Shown here: piece by piece, positions 1 to 15,106 of the stretch
Position numbering within the stretch: position 1 is the stretch's first letter
Layout of the letters: the number at the start of each line of letters is the position of its first letter
Assembly: GCA_949775045.1 (NCBI GenBank)
Contig: OX459106.1
Span: forward strand, 1,077,727-1,141,726
Direction: 5' to 3'
Source: Metridium senile
Lineage: Eukaryota; Cnidaria; Anthozoa; Actiniaria; Metridiidae
DNA: 64,000 bases
Made by a program: the position numbers and the translations under genes
Notes under the pieces: model-generated
Told to the model about the DNA's origin: nothing
Seen by the model: the letters and a program-made list of their open reading frames with translations, nothing else
The model's database searches: none

Positions 1-123
1 ACGACCATCAGGGTCTGAATGGGGGGTTCCCAATATCAGTTAACAGCTAAATTTTATCACTTTTCTCAGTTATCAGTTAAATTAAAACCAAAAAAAATAT
101 CAGCTAACAGTTATCATCCTTAA

Positions 124-1234
124 TGATTCATATTGCAGTCGGCCTGGGGGTTGCTAGGAGTTATTAGAATAAAGATATCTATTTTACTCTTGAAAATGTC
201 AATTTCTATATTTACCGCTATTTCAAAAATCGTTGTCGCAGCCGAAGCTACAGTCAACACTCTGAAGCCTACAAAGGATGTCGGTTACATGGACTCAATT
301 TGTGATTTATTGCACGTTTTTTAAAGAAATATTTATATTTATATCTGCCACAACAACGACTTGCTATGGTCATAGAACACAAACACGAACAACCCGAAAA
401 TATGCTATGAATATATTGATAACAAGAGAAAAAAGACCGACATCCATTGCAGACTTTAGAGTATGGAGTGTGGCTTTGCTTGCGACAACGATTTTTGAAA
501 TAGGTGTATATATACACTGGACACCTTGAAGGAGTAAACACGATTTCGTGGCATGGGGCATGAAACACTATTATCACGAAAAGCCATGAACAACGTTTAA
601 AACCACTAAAGTTTGCAATGAGTTCCAGGTAAGTCAAATGTCGAGAGTAAGACAGTTTTTAACATTTAAAAGTCAGTCTCCGTAAATGCGTTCCACTGCA
701 TTTCGGGTCAGAAAAAAGTTTGCCCTCAAACTTTTACCATGAAATGACACATAACAGTGAGTAATCACAACGAAGCACTTTGGTTTTTCGAAATTTCTCA
801 AAATGATTTTTGTTTATAGCGCATTTCTCCTAGACCACCGTCTTTGTATGATCGATGTTGCAGTTAAGTTTGGGTCTAGCTTACTCTGTTCAGTTTGCCA
901 GTTTTCGCTGTAACTCCATGATACCATGCGGTCGTTTACTTATATCTTCTTTGCAAAAAAATTTTTTTGAGCTCGATTGTTTATAAGGTTGTTGATCTCA
1001 ATCTGTTGTTTGATTATTTTTTTTAAACGTGTACTTTGAGGTGAATTGTGTCCTTGTATATCATTAAAAATAACTTGTTAACTTATAAAGCGCTATATAT
1101 CAATATATATTTTCATTGGCGCATAAACAAAATACAATTTAATAACATAAAACTGAAACCATTTTTAAGAGTTAGATAGATATCTTTATTCCAATAACTC
1201 CTAGCAGCCCCCAGGCCGACTGAAATTTGAATCA
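124..1234. mobile_element. TTAA-flanked element, about 1.1 kb, non-autonomous
   Basis: The ends are inverted repeats (left TGATTCATATTGCAGTCGG, right the complement of TGATTCAAATTTCAGTCGG), each flanked by TTAA at 120-123 and 1235-1238. TTAA target duplication is typical of Kolobok and piggyBac. A nested foldback (about 216-512) has arms reading atttcaaaaatcgttgtcgc and its complement. No transposase is visible; the short ORFs here are fortuitous. The same element lies at 24146-25256, with broken copies starting at 29272 and 35651. Confidence 0.7.
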
Positions 1235-1239
1235 TTAAC

Positions 1240-1895
1240 AAATTAATTGTATAAGGGAAAAAAAACATCTAGGCACAATATATTAATTGATACGCATTTT
1301 CGACTTCTTTGAATTATGAAAAAATACCCCTCACTAAGTAACATATATTTTGTATGTCCAGCACGATAAACTTTCAATTTTTATTGCAAACAGCTAAACT
1401 AAGGTTGGTTAAGATAGATTTATAAAAACATTTTGCGCTTTTGATCTGTATTCTGTAGAGCAACGTCGAACTTTCGGTGATTTTTACTAATTTGATGCAT
1501 GAAATATGGAAATTAGGCTGTGAAAAAACTATAACTAAACGTTATTATTTCCTTCAATTTTATCCTATTCTGTCTTACTACACTAAATACAATCTTGTTT
1601 TTGATATCAAACATCTCAAAATTAGATAAAAACGAGTTGACGACATCTTAGGTGAGGTAGATGTAATTGTTTTGAAGTTGATGCAACTTAGTACTTGTTA
1701 ATTTTGCAAACTTTTTTTTTTTATTATTTTATTATTTTTTGCAAACTTATTATTATTATATATATATTTTTAAATAAAAGAAAAACTAACTTCATTCCGG
1801 TTCTTTTGCTCTCTCAAGTTAGAATATATACTTGTAAGAAAAATATACAAATATTGGATCACTAAAGTGCAAGACAAATAGCTTGTGAACGAGCA
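1240..1895. other. Gene-free AT-rich stretch shared with arm 2
   Basis: No supportable gene. It aligns to 24140-22320 in reverse complement, where arm 2 has two extra insertions. The sequence acatctcaaa at 1611-1620 is the uninterrupted counterpart of the LINE insertion at 23512-23774. Confidence 0.6.
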
Positions 1896-1898
1896 GGA

Positions 1899-1964
1899 GT
1901 GTTTTATCAGGATTTAAACCAAGCGGCCGGCGAAGCCCATTGGTTTTAGACCTGATAAAACACG
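1899..1964. repeat. Short foldback hairpin
   Basis: Arms gtgttttatcaggatttaaa and its near complement tttagacctgataaaacac enclose a GC-richer loop. The counterpart in arm 2 is about 22219-22285. Confidence 0.55.
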
Positions 1965-1989
1965 ATCTGCGAGTTTATTGAACGGCGTA

Positions 1990-2735
1990 AAAAAATCAAA
2001 CCTATATTTTTGTGTTTTTGGGGGAAAAAATTAAAGGATTTATGAAAGTTTATTAGAGAAAATTCAGGTTAAAGTTGATGTAAATTAGTTTGAATCTTTA
2101 TCAGGATTTAAAACACTCGTCATGGTTACGATTTCTTTTGTCAATTTCTCATGAATTATTAATGAGTTTTTTAAAATTATTTAGAAGTTCTATTAAGTAA
2201 AATCACTTAGAAGTTCAAAGTTAAGATAATAGAACGTGTCGATTTCCTTGCATTTTAAAATCACTTAATCAGTTCTAAGGGGCCGCCGTTTACATGGAGA
2301 TAGGGTAACCCTCCCAAAACACGTCGGGCTAGAATGGGTCTATAAAATGTCTCATCTAGGTAAAACTCTTTTAGTATTTCAATGGAATTTCTTGAAACTT
2401 GGTAACGTTGAAGTCTTTGCCAAAACTCAAAACTCTGTGGTTTTACTTTTTTGAATTTCGACATTTTTGGCGGGAAAATGACGTTATCATTTTCGAGAAA
2501 ATGAAAAAAATCGAAATATTGTTCAATATAAATATTAAGGAAATTGAAAGTGCTGCGTGAGAGGATTTCAAATATGGAAAAATAATTCCATTCCGATAAC
2601 GGAACCGAACGATATGATTTTTTGAATGTTCGTGAATCCGCCATTTTGTTTCTAAATCCGCCATTTTGTTTCTGTTAGTAACATACTGACAGATCAGAGC
2701 GAGATCTTATTTCAGCTCGTGCTGGTTTGTTTGAG
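1990..2735. other. Gene-free conserved flank
   Basis: Open frames here (for example on the minus strand around 2261-2644) show no domain and are interrupted in the paralogous copy at 21540-21920. I therefore treat it as non-coding repeat-derived sequence. Arm 3 retains part of it at about 36960-37117 before a LINE replaces the rest. Confidence 0.5.
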
Positions 2736-2741
2736 CAGTTA

Positions 2742-2871
2742 GGGGCTGTTTATATAAAGGCGAGTTGTCCCTGCTAGCCGGGATAACTCTATTGTTTTGA
2801 GTCCCCCGCGGGGAATACAAAACAAAAGAGTTATTCCGGCTAGCAGGGCAACTCGCTTCATAAACAGCCTC
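2742..2871. mobile_element. MITE, Harbinger-like (TTA/TAA target)
   Basis: A 130-bp foldback with termini GGGGCTGTTTATATAAAGG and its near complement, flanked by TTA on both sides (2739-2741 and 2872-2874). A three-base TWA target is characteristic of PIF/Harbinger. Further family members are at 21323-21454 and 29335-29466. Confidence 0.65.
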
Positions 2872-2959
2872 TTAGATGGTCCATTCATACAAACTATAAA
2901 ACTATGCGCAAAGTACCGCCACAACCTAGATAATTTGTTTTTTTTTTAAATGAAGAAGT

Positions 2960-4165
2960 ATAAGTTAGAGTAAAGTTAAAGAATCCAAGTCAACCATTCC
3001 TTACATAAGTGGAGTCTAGACCATGTAATGGAATTCAGTACTTCTAAATGCAAAGTTTTACAAATGTCCAAAAAGAAGAACACTATCAAGCAATCCTACC
3101 ATCCGGCTGGGCAGGTTCTTGAATATGATGCAAACCAAACAAAAGACCTTGCTGTACTTGTGACCACAGATCTGTCATGGAAAACACACATTGGATATAT
3201 GTGCACAAAGGCCAACAAATTATTAGGACTTGTGAAGCGAGTTTGCTGCCACATACGCGATCCTGCAACAAAACAGCTCCTCTATTGTACTTTGGTTAGA
3301 CCCCGATTATAGAATACGCAAGTAATTTGTGGTCGCCACACACAGCTAAGCATGTAGCTTTAATAGAGAACATCCAACGGCGGAAACCAAATTTGTATTA
3401 AACTATCCACCCTCCGATGTAAGCTACACAGAAAGACTCAAAACTCTTAATCTACTACCGTTAGAACATAGACGTGATATCATCGACTTATGGCACGGTA
3501 CATAGGTCAAATCGATGTCTGTTAATGAAGTGAGGTCATGGTCGATTGAAGCGAGGTGATCCACTTTTGAAGTGATGCAGTTACACTTATGAAGCGAGGA
3601 AAGTATGCAGCTTTGATTTGAAGTGATGCTTCTTTGAAGTGATGACAAATACCTTTTAAAGCGACGTGCTCCATTGAATTGACCATGTGCCTGCAGTAAG
3701 CCGAAAGTTTCGAACAGCGGAATTTTTCACGCATGCATTATGTATACTCATCTAATGCTTGTTAGATATTCAGTAAGAAAGATAGAGGCTATTTTTAAAG
3801 TAAGAGTATTAAAAAGAAATGCTTAAAAACTTTGATATAAAGTTTATTGTGACAATATTTAAGCATATTTTCTACGCTTCGACGCTAGCTGTTGTCATGC
3901 TTGAATGTTTATTATCAGTCAAACGAGCTCATGCCTTCCTATCGAGGTTAATAGAATATTCGATTTTTATTATTTTTTATTTTTTACTTGTTTTGAAGTT
4001 TGTATAAATGAATCGAGTTTTGTAAATTTCATATACGGCCTCCGAATCAAAACATTAATTATTTTTTACAGGATTTTCGTCCTGTAATTTTCACCTGTTC
4101 ATCCAAATATTGTTATGTAATATTTTGTAATGACCAATTCTATTAAACCTAACTAAACTAAAGCA
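2960..4165 (+). pseudogene. LINE ORF2 C-terminal fragment plus 3' region
   Basis: The frame at 3028-3309 reads as the C-terminal side of a non-LTR retrotransposon reverse transcriptase: a segment like 'STSKCKVLQMSKKKN', then 'DLAVLVTTDLSWKTHI' and 'KANKLLGLVKRVC', the usual post-palm region of CR1/L2/jockey-type elements. It is 5'-truncated and frameshifted near 3309. A foreign block interrupts it near 3500-3720, whereas the copy in arm 2 (21240-20275) keeps the true C-terminus. Confidence 0.7.
3505..3720. repeat. Degenerate GAAGTGA-rich block inside the LINE
   Basis: Variants of GAAGTGA/GAAGCGA recur about every 15-30 bases. The block replaces LINE sequence that is still present in arm 2, so it was inserted or converted after the duplication. 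I do not recognise it. Confidence 0.45.
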
Positions 4166-4191
4166 CAATGCATTGCGCGCTAGGCGCTAGG

Positions 4192-4221
4192 CGCCATTTT
4201 GCTTACCATGTAAAATGGCGG
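4192..4221 (+). promoter_or_regulatory. Candidate upstream control element of copy 1
   Basis: CGCCATTTT and AAAATGGCG form an inverted pair 11 bases apart. AAAATGGCGG matches the YY1 consensus often found at metazoan promoters and 5' UTRs. The surrounding ~200 bp is conserved upstream of copy 3 (38868-38990) but missing upstream of copy 2. Promoter function is inferred only. Confidence 0.35.
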
Positions 4222-4397
4222 ATGTTTAGGTTTGTGAAGTGAATCCATTTCCATCGGCCTTTGAAAAACTGCAAGATTGTTCACAAATATCGTGTTAAGT
4301 TCACGAATGGTTTTTCTTAAAATTTTTCTTCATTTTTCGATTTTTTAGACGCAAAAGTAATAATTATCATTTTTGAGACAAACCAACGATCAAAAAC

Positions 4398-4498
4398 AAC
4401 ACCATCACCATCATCACCATCACCATCATCATCACCATCACCATCACCACCACCACCACCACCATCAGCATCACCATCACCACCACCACCATCATCAT
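4398..4498 (+). repeat. (CAT/CAC)n microsatellite upstream of copy 1
   Basis: Imperfect CATCAC and CATCAT units end about 30 bases before a polypyrimidine tract and splice acceptor (acceptor AG at 4529-4530). Equivalents lie before copies 2 (19977-20240, complement) and 3 (40120-40330). Confidence 0.85.
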
Positions 4499-4531
4499 AT
4501 CTACTAACTCAATCCTCTTTCTATTCTCAGG

Positions 4532-4552
4532 ATGTCATCATGTAAATCATAA
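4532..4552 (+). promoter_or_regulatory. Short upstream ORF ahead of the start codon
   Basis: The exon opening after the acceptor at 4530 carries ATG TCA TCA TGT AAA TCA TAA, a six-codon frame ending seven bases before the main ATG. It is present in copies 1 and 2. In copy 3 its ATG is changed to ATT. A translational role is possible but unproven. Confidence 0.35.
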
Positions 4553-4558
4553 AAAGAC

Positions 4559-9762
<5,204 letters not shown>

Positions 9763-9778
9763 TAAAACTACTTATTAA

Positions 9779-9920
9779 CCGAGCGCGAGGGCCGTACGGG
9801 AAGTTATTATGAACCGAGTTTTTTTCCACTGTCTTATTGTCAGAGCGAGTAGCGCCAGGGCCATAAGATGTGGGGGAAAACGTGGTTCCATAACATCCAG
9901 TACGGCCCGAGCAAGTGAGG
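9779..9920. mobile_element. TTAA-flanked MITE at the edge of arm 1
   Basis: TTAA flanks at 9775-9778 and 9921-9924, with ends CCGAGCGCGAGGGCC and the complement of CCTCACTTGCTCGGGCC. Copy 3 has an uninterrupted 'ctacttattaaagtgcacc' here, so the insertion coincides with the duplication boundary. Confidence 0.55.
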
Positions 9921-9924
9921 TTAA

Positions 9925-11128
9925 TAAGATATTTATAGGGAATTATATTTATATTTATTAGGGAATTATAGCAATTTTAGGGGAAACTTTATAATAAAGA
10001 ATAAATAGGAAACATAATATTACGACCTGTTTTTTTCCGTATTTTCATGCGAACGTAGTTTTCTCATTCTCATCAAAAAATAATCCGTCAAATATGAAAA
10101 TAAAAAGGCAAAGATATTGCGAAAGAACTAGTAAAATAACAAAAAAGATATTCAAAGAGGAAAAAGCACAGCTGCTCTTGCTTTTGCGGTCCGTACGGAA
10201 AAAGTACAGCCCGCTTATTGATCAATGAAATCGTGCATTATATCTTTGCTATATAATAATAAGTAATACTATACCATGGCACTGAGGGATAGTGTTTAAA
10301 TGTTCCCGAAGCAGAGGGAAGTGTAGACGACGTCCTGAGGTACCCTGGGTACAATAGGATATTTTCTACTTGCTTTAGCGTTTGTAAATTTGATGGATTG
10401 GGATGCAACTAGAATTCAACCTCTGGCCCAAAGAGCTTAGAATCTCACTTCTATTTGATGTACACTCAACTCGAGCTATATTTGGAACCTAAACTCGTCA
10501 AGTACTAGTTGTCAAATTACGTCGAATCAAAGCTCTTCAAAGACTTAAACCAATCAGAAGGCCAGGGTCAGACTCTGACCTTCCGCTTCTGATTGGCTCG
10601 GCGAATTCAAAAGACTAGGCTCGTTTGGCTAAAGGGCTTCTCTAGAGAATAACGAACACGGACATACACATGATAAATGCAAATACTACAATCTTGGACA
10701 TAAATGTTGAATGCACTGTTTGAAAACTTAATCATTTTTTTTCGCATTTTCGTCGTTAAAAATCACTAGAACGATCGTATTTTGATACCCCCTCCCCCAA
10801 TGCAATGTTGTGTTCCCTGAAGGTGTTTCTTTCTCATTTCTCAAACTCATTAATAATTCATGAGCTAATCAACCAATGTGAGCACACCATCTGTACCACG
10901 TGCATGAGTTTGAAACCCCGATGAAACACGATTATAGGTTGACCGGTGTTTGAAATATTTTCATCACTAGTGATGAAAATATTTCTAAATCTACATAGTG
11001 GTGCGAAATCTGAAAATAATTAGTATTCCCTAGTTACCTACCTACCTTACAATCCTTTATTCCCTTAACCTTTCTACCTAATTTACATTATTATTATTTT
11101 TACATTATTTTTTTTTTCCTTTTTTATT
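9925..11128. other. Unique AT-rich spacer
   Basis: No gene, tRNA or long repeat seen, apart from a weak hairpin at about 10550-10600 (ccaatcagaaggccagggtc arms). It is not shared with arms 2 or 3. Confidence 0.5.
10951..10984. repeat. Perfect 34-bp palindrome
   Basis: GAAATATTTTCATCACT followed directly by its exact reverse complement, with no spacer. Confidence 0.8.
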
Positions 11129-11208
11129 GGCGTGTCCGAGTCTCGAACCTGCAACCCTTGGAGTTGAATTCCCTCTTCATACCAGCTGAGCTATTGGTGA
11201 TTTTGTTG
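11129..11208 (-). other. tRNA-like sequence (tRNA-derived SINE or pseudogene)
   Basis: On the minus strand an A-box-like TAGCTCAGCTGG and a B-box-like GGTTCGAGACT are spaced as in tRNA genes. The anticodon arm is poorly formed, so a pseudogene or SINE head is likelier than a working tRNA. Confidence 0.4.
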
Positions 11209-11692
11209 GCAAAGTAGAGTTTTATTTCCTACACCATCAAATACTCTGTATATATTATATCAGAAATTACACTGACGTCAAGTACTCACATAAATGAACT
11301 TTATTCGCATCTTTAATGATCCCTATTGAAGTTACAACTTATATTTAAATGACAATTTGGATTATTCTCTAAAGAAAATGAAAAAAACTACTTATGTAGG
11401 TAGTTACAAGTTATATTTAGAGTACAGAGTACAATTTGAAATATTGCTCAACTGGATTTAAAGGAACATTTTCTAAGCCTTTTTGAACAACTTCAATTAA
11501 GAACCCCGTAACACTCCTTATAAACCCTACAGTATTTCGAAATCAAACAAATTCCGCACGAGAGGAATTCAAAATAACTCTAATAATCCCAGGCAATATA
11601 ATGAATGACCTATTATATTATAAAGAACTAGCCACATTCATGCATAATGAATTATTTATTCGACTGAGAAGTAATTCCAAAAAGCTCGTGCT

Positions 11693-11805
11693 TCGTGTTT
11701 CATTAGGGTTTCCAAACACTCAAAAACAATAAAAGCACTCGGCCTACGGCCTCGTGCTTTCAAATGTTTTATCGTGTTTAGAAACCCTAATGAAACACTC
11801 GTACT
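11693..11805. repeat. Foldback hairpin
   Basis: Arms cgtgtttcattagggtttcc and ggaaaccctaatgaaacac-type complement surround ggcctacggcc. This is a typical short MITE. Confidence 0.55.
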
Positions 11806-12034
11806 CGTTTTTGAAATATTACATCAACATTGTTCAGGGATAGCGGAGGGAGGGAGGGGAGAAAATGGTTGTGAAATGGATAGTATCAAGCATTTACAGT
11901 GAGTGTCAACTATTTATGTCCAGGATTGTAGATCAACAAAGCAGTTCTGGAAATGCGCTATATAAGAACTAGGAATTATTATCAATTGCTATTTAATTAA
12001 TTGTCTATTTTTCAGTAAAATAAAAACCTTCTTA

Positions 12035-12519
12035 AGCGGCGTTTACACGAGCAATTTTTTCTTGACAAGTATCCTTGACAATTTTCATTGCTCGTGTAGA
12101 CGATCAGCAAGTTTTCCTTGACAATTTTATATTGACAAGGTTTCCTTGCTCGTGTAGATGATGAACAAGTTTTCCTTGACAAGTTTAGGTTGTTCCCGCA
12201 ATGCCTTGCAATCAGCGGAGTACTAACATAATATTGGTTCCAGTCCCTTGTCGAGTAAAAAAACAAAATGGCGTTTATTTTTACTGATCGTGCGAAAATA
12301 CTGGGAACTAATCTCATTAATATTCCTTGCCACATTTTCCTTGTTGTCCGTCTACACGAGCAAATTTCATCCTTGATGGACAATGTTTCCTTGTCAAGGA
12401 AAAGCCAACATGCTAGTTTTTCCTTGTCAAGGAAAAATTGTTCATTTTACTTCATCTACACGAGCAATGTTTCCTTAAGGAAAACTTGTCAAGGAAAAAT
12501 TGCTCGTGTAAACGCCGCT
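12035..12519. mobile_element. Foldback element with clustered internal repeats, Harbinger-like TTA target
   Basis: Termini AGCGGCGTTTACACGAGCAA and exact complement, flanked by TTA at 12032-12034 and 12520-12522. Inside, CTTGACAAG/CTTGTCAAG and CACGAGCAA motifs recur in both orientations many times. The ORFs predicted across it are shadows of the palindrome. Confidence 0.7.
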
Positions 12520-12539
12520 TTACTTTGAACTTGTTTTGT

Positions 12540-12775
12540 TTTTATTCTTTTTTATCCCTGATAGAGCAGCAGTGAACTTTAAACTTGTCCTAGTAACAAA
12601 GAACTTTTTAATGTAAAGTTATTTTAAGGGTGCATTTATCGAGGGTTAACACGGGAAACAACTCTCTCGAACGACGCCATCTTGGAATTGTTGGCGATGA
12701 GACAGAAATGATTCTGATTGGTTTATATACTAACCGGAATTCGCGCCCGAAATCACACGGTAGTAATAAAAAAAC
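12540..12775 (+). repeat. Diverged relic of the gene's intron 3
   Basis: It aligns with the segment preceding exon 4 in all three gene copies (taacatgggaaacaactctc, gacgccatcttgga). It lacks the exon and acceptor that follow there. It is either a fragment of a fourth copy or a repeat that also inserted in the gene. Confidence 0.55.
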
Positions 12776-12952
12776 TAAATGCTAAAATAGCTAAAAAAAA
12801 CAAATGAATACATAAATAAAACTTGGCCAAAACAAGACAAACAGAAGTGAAATGATCTGAATGGTAATGTGTTTCCGTACGCGTACGTAGAAAACCATTT
12901 CTCAACGTTCACCGAGAAAACATAATATTTTAATTTAGGGGGTTATTTTTCA

Positions 12953-13107
12953 TGGGATTCATGAAAAATTCATTGGTTGACTCGGAAATTCCACTTTGAA
13001 TTACACTCGAAAAAACGATATCACACGAATCAATTTGTGCGATATCGTTTTTCTCGTGAAATTCAGCGTGGAATTCCCTTGTCAACCAATGGATTTTTCT
13101 ATAAAAT
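12953..13107. mobile_element. Palindromic MITE
   Basis: Arms attggttgac...ggaattcca and complement, with an inner cgatatcacacgaat / gtgcgatatcg pair. No clear target duplication. Confidence 0.5.
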
Positions 13108-13800
13108 CCAACATTTAATATATATATATATTGAATATTGTATATATAGATATATATTCATGTTTTATATATATATTTTACATATTTGTTTAATGTATTA
13201 AGTTTAATATATTAAATTCTTATTCATTATGTTTCCTATTAGTCGGGCTGCCCGCAGGGGGCCCGACTTTAGTTTTACCTTTTTGCCAATCTATCTATCT
13301 ATCTATCGTCGTGTCGCGTTTGGGAAACCACAGGTAACCCAAACCCAGAAGTTTTGCTTTACCACACCGAAAGCAAGATGGCCGACCACAGGGAGCCCAC
13401 TCTCAGAGACTCACGGATAATCGGTTTACTCCACGTTTGTGTGTCAAGATTGAATATTAATTAGGTAGTTTTGTCTTGAATAAAATTCCTTCACAACACA
13501 AATGTCTCCTATTTTTCTGCAATAATACATCTTTTGGATGATCATTTAATGTCCCTATATGAAACTTTCTTCAAAATTTTCAGGATGACATGAGATTCGG
13601 TTGAATACCTAAAGGCTTATATACAGACAAGGGTGGCAAGTTATGCATAGCTCTTAGAACCATCTCTGACCCCAACAAGTAGACAATCCCTTGGGGGACC
13701 ACATGCGTTTCAATAGTGATAATAAATGGACGTGTTCTGGATAACGGCAGATAATTGTCCGCAAAAATGTTGTAAGGTTTAATGTGTTGTGTTTTATTGT
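13108..13800. other. Gene-free spacer
   Basis: AT dinucleotide runs at 13115-13200 and a short (TATC)n. No supportable gene. Confidence 0.5.
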
Positions 13801-13804
13801 GGTG

Positions 13805-14200
13805 CAATGTGATGTAATGTAATATACCATGTATCGAAATGTATTGTAATGTGATGTAATGTAATATACCATGTATCGAAATGTATTGTAATGTGATGTA
13901 ATGTATTATAGCATGTATCGAAATGTATTGTAATGTGATGTAATGTAATATACCATGTATCGAAATGTATTGTAATGTGATGTAATGTAATATACCATGT
14001 ATCGAAATGTATTGTAATGTGATGTAATGTAATATACCATGTATCGAAATGTATTGTAATGTGATGTAATGTATTATAGCATGTATCGAAATGTATTGTA
14101 ATGAGATGTAATGTATTATCCCATGTATCGAAATGTATTGTAATGTGATGTAATGTAATATACCATGTATCGAAATGTATTGTAATGTGATGTAATGTGT
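13805..14200. repeat. 42-bp minisatellite, about nine units
   Basis: The unit is built from tgtaatgtgatgtaatgtaa followed by tataccatgtatcgaaatgt. Variant units carry tattatagcatg. The homologous site downstream of copy 3 (about 49985-50045) has only a remnant. Confidence 0.88.
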
Positions 14201-14209
14201 TGCAAATTG

Positions 14210-15106
14210 TTTTGTAAGGGGTGCAGTATTATATTATTTTAACACATGATATTTTGCCATTAGTTTTATCTTTGACTGAAATAATTTTCTACAGCACACT
14301 AGCGTTAAGTAGACTGGTTGTATGTGAGCATTTCAAAGCTACGGCATCATTTTGAAGAAAGAGATCGCCAAGCAAAAGAGTCTACGGCGAAAAAACAAAT
14401 CACGCGTGGGATATTCATAACAGATATTCGAACCAAAATTTCGCAAGCGCTTTAAATTCTCAACATGCTGTACTAATGTATTCGAATGCGATGTTCAGTA
14501 GAAATACGTACGTAAGATAATATTAAAGACAGTACTACTTTCCGTGCGATAGATGTATATTTGTCACGAAAGCATCCGCCAGATCCGATCATATCTGGTG
14601 TGTCAAGTGACATGAAAATGATAAAGAGAGAAATGAAGCGAATTAGAAACGACCAAAATACCCCAAAATATATATGTAGTGTGATTTATTTCCCTTTTTC
14701 ATTTCCTTTTTTATCTTATTTATGTCTATTATTTTTCTATTCATTTGTTTTTTCATTTTTTCCATTTTTCTTTTTTTTTTGTACCCTCGACATGGTACCC
14801 TCGACCCTCGACCAACTATCCTCGAAACTCGACTAGTTACCCTCGAACCTCGACGTTTAGGTAGACTCAATATACACACTACCATTAACATTTTTATTAC
14901 TTTACAAAAACAAGCTTGCTTTCAGCTTTGAAACAAAACTTTGACAAATTCCTGGGATGACGTCACCTCATATGCATTTATGTTCATATCTCAAAAAGGA
15001 GAGGTCGACATCAAGAAAAATTAAGTACACTTATTATACACCTCATGTACAACAGATTCGCAAAATATCATGAAGGGCGTCAGGTGCATTTCAAAAAGTA
15101 GTTTTA
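14210..15106 (-). other. 3' flank of copy 2, shared with copy 3
   Basis: It matches 46912-47447 and about 49643-49985 in reverse complement, including a purine/pyrimidine-rich stretch with repeated GTCGAGGGT motifs near 14790-14850. No gene is supported. It lacks the 2.2-kb insertion present in arm 3. Confidence 0.6.

Noticed and set aside
269..637. Cys-rich minus-strand ORF also present at 24742-25128
   Set aside because: It lies inside a foldback region of the 1.1-kb TTAA element, and both strands give similar ORFs because of the palindrome. No signal peptide pattern is conserved.
2261..2664. Minus-strand 127- and 73-residue ORFs
   Set aside because: The paralogous sequence in arm 2 has frame-breaking differences and no domain is visible.
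12012..12528. Ser/Arg-rich ORFs on both strands
   Set aside because: Produced by the internal repeats of the foldback element.
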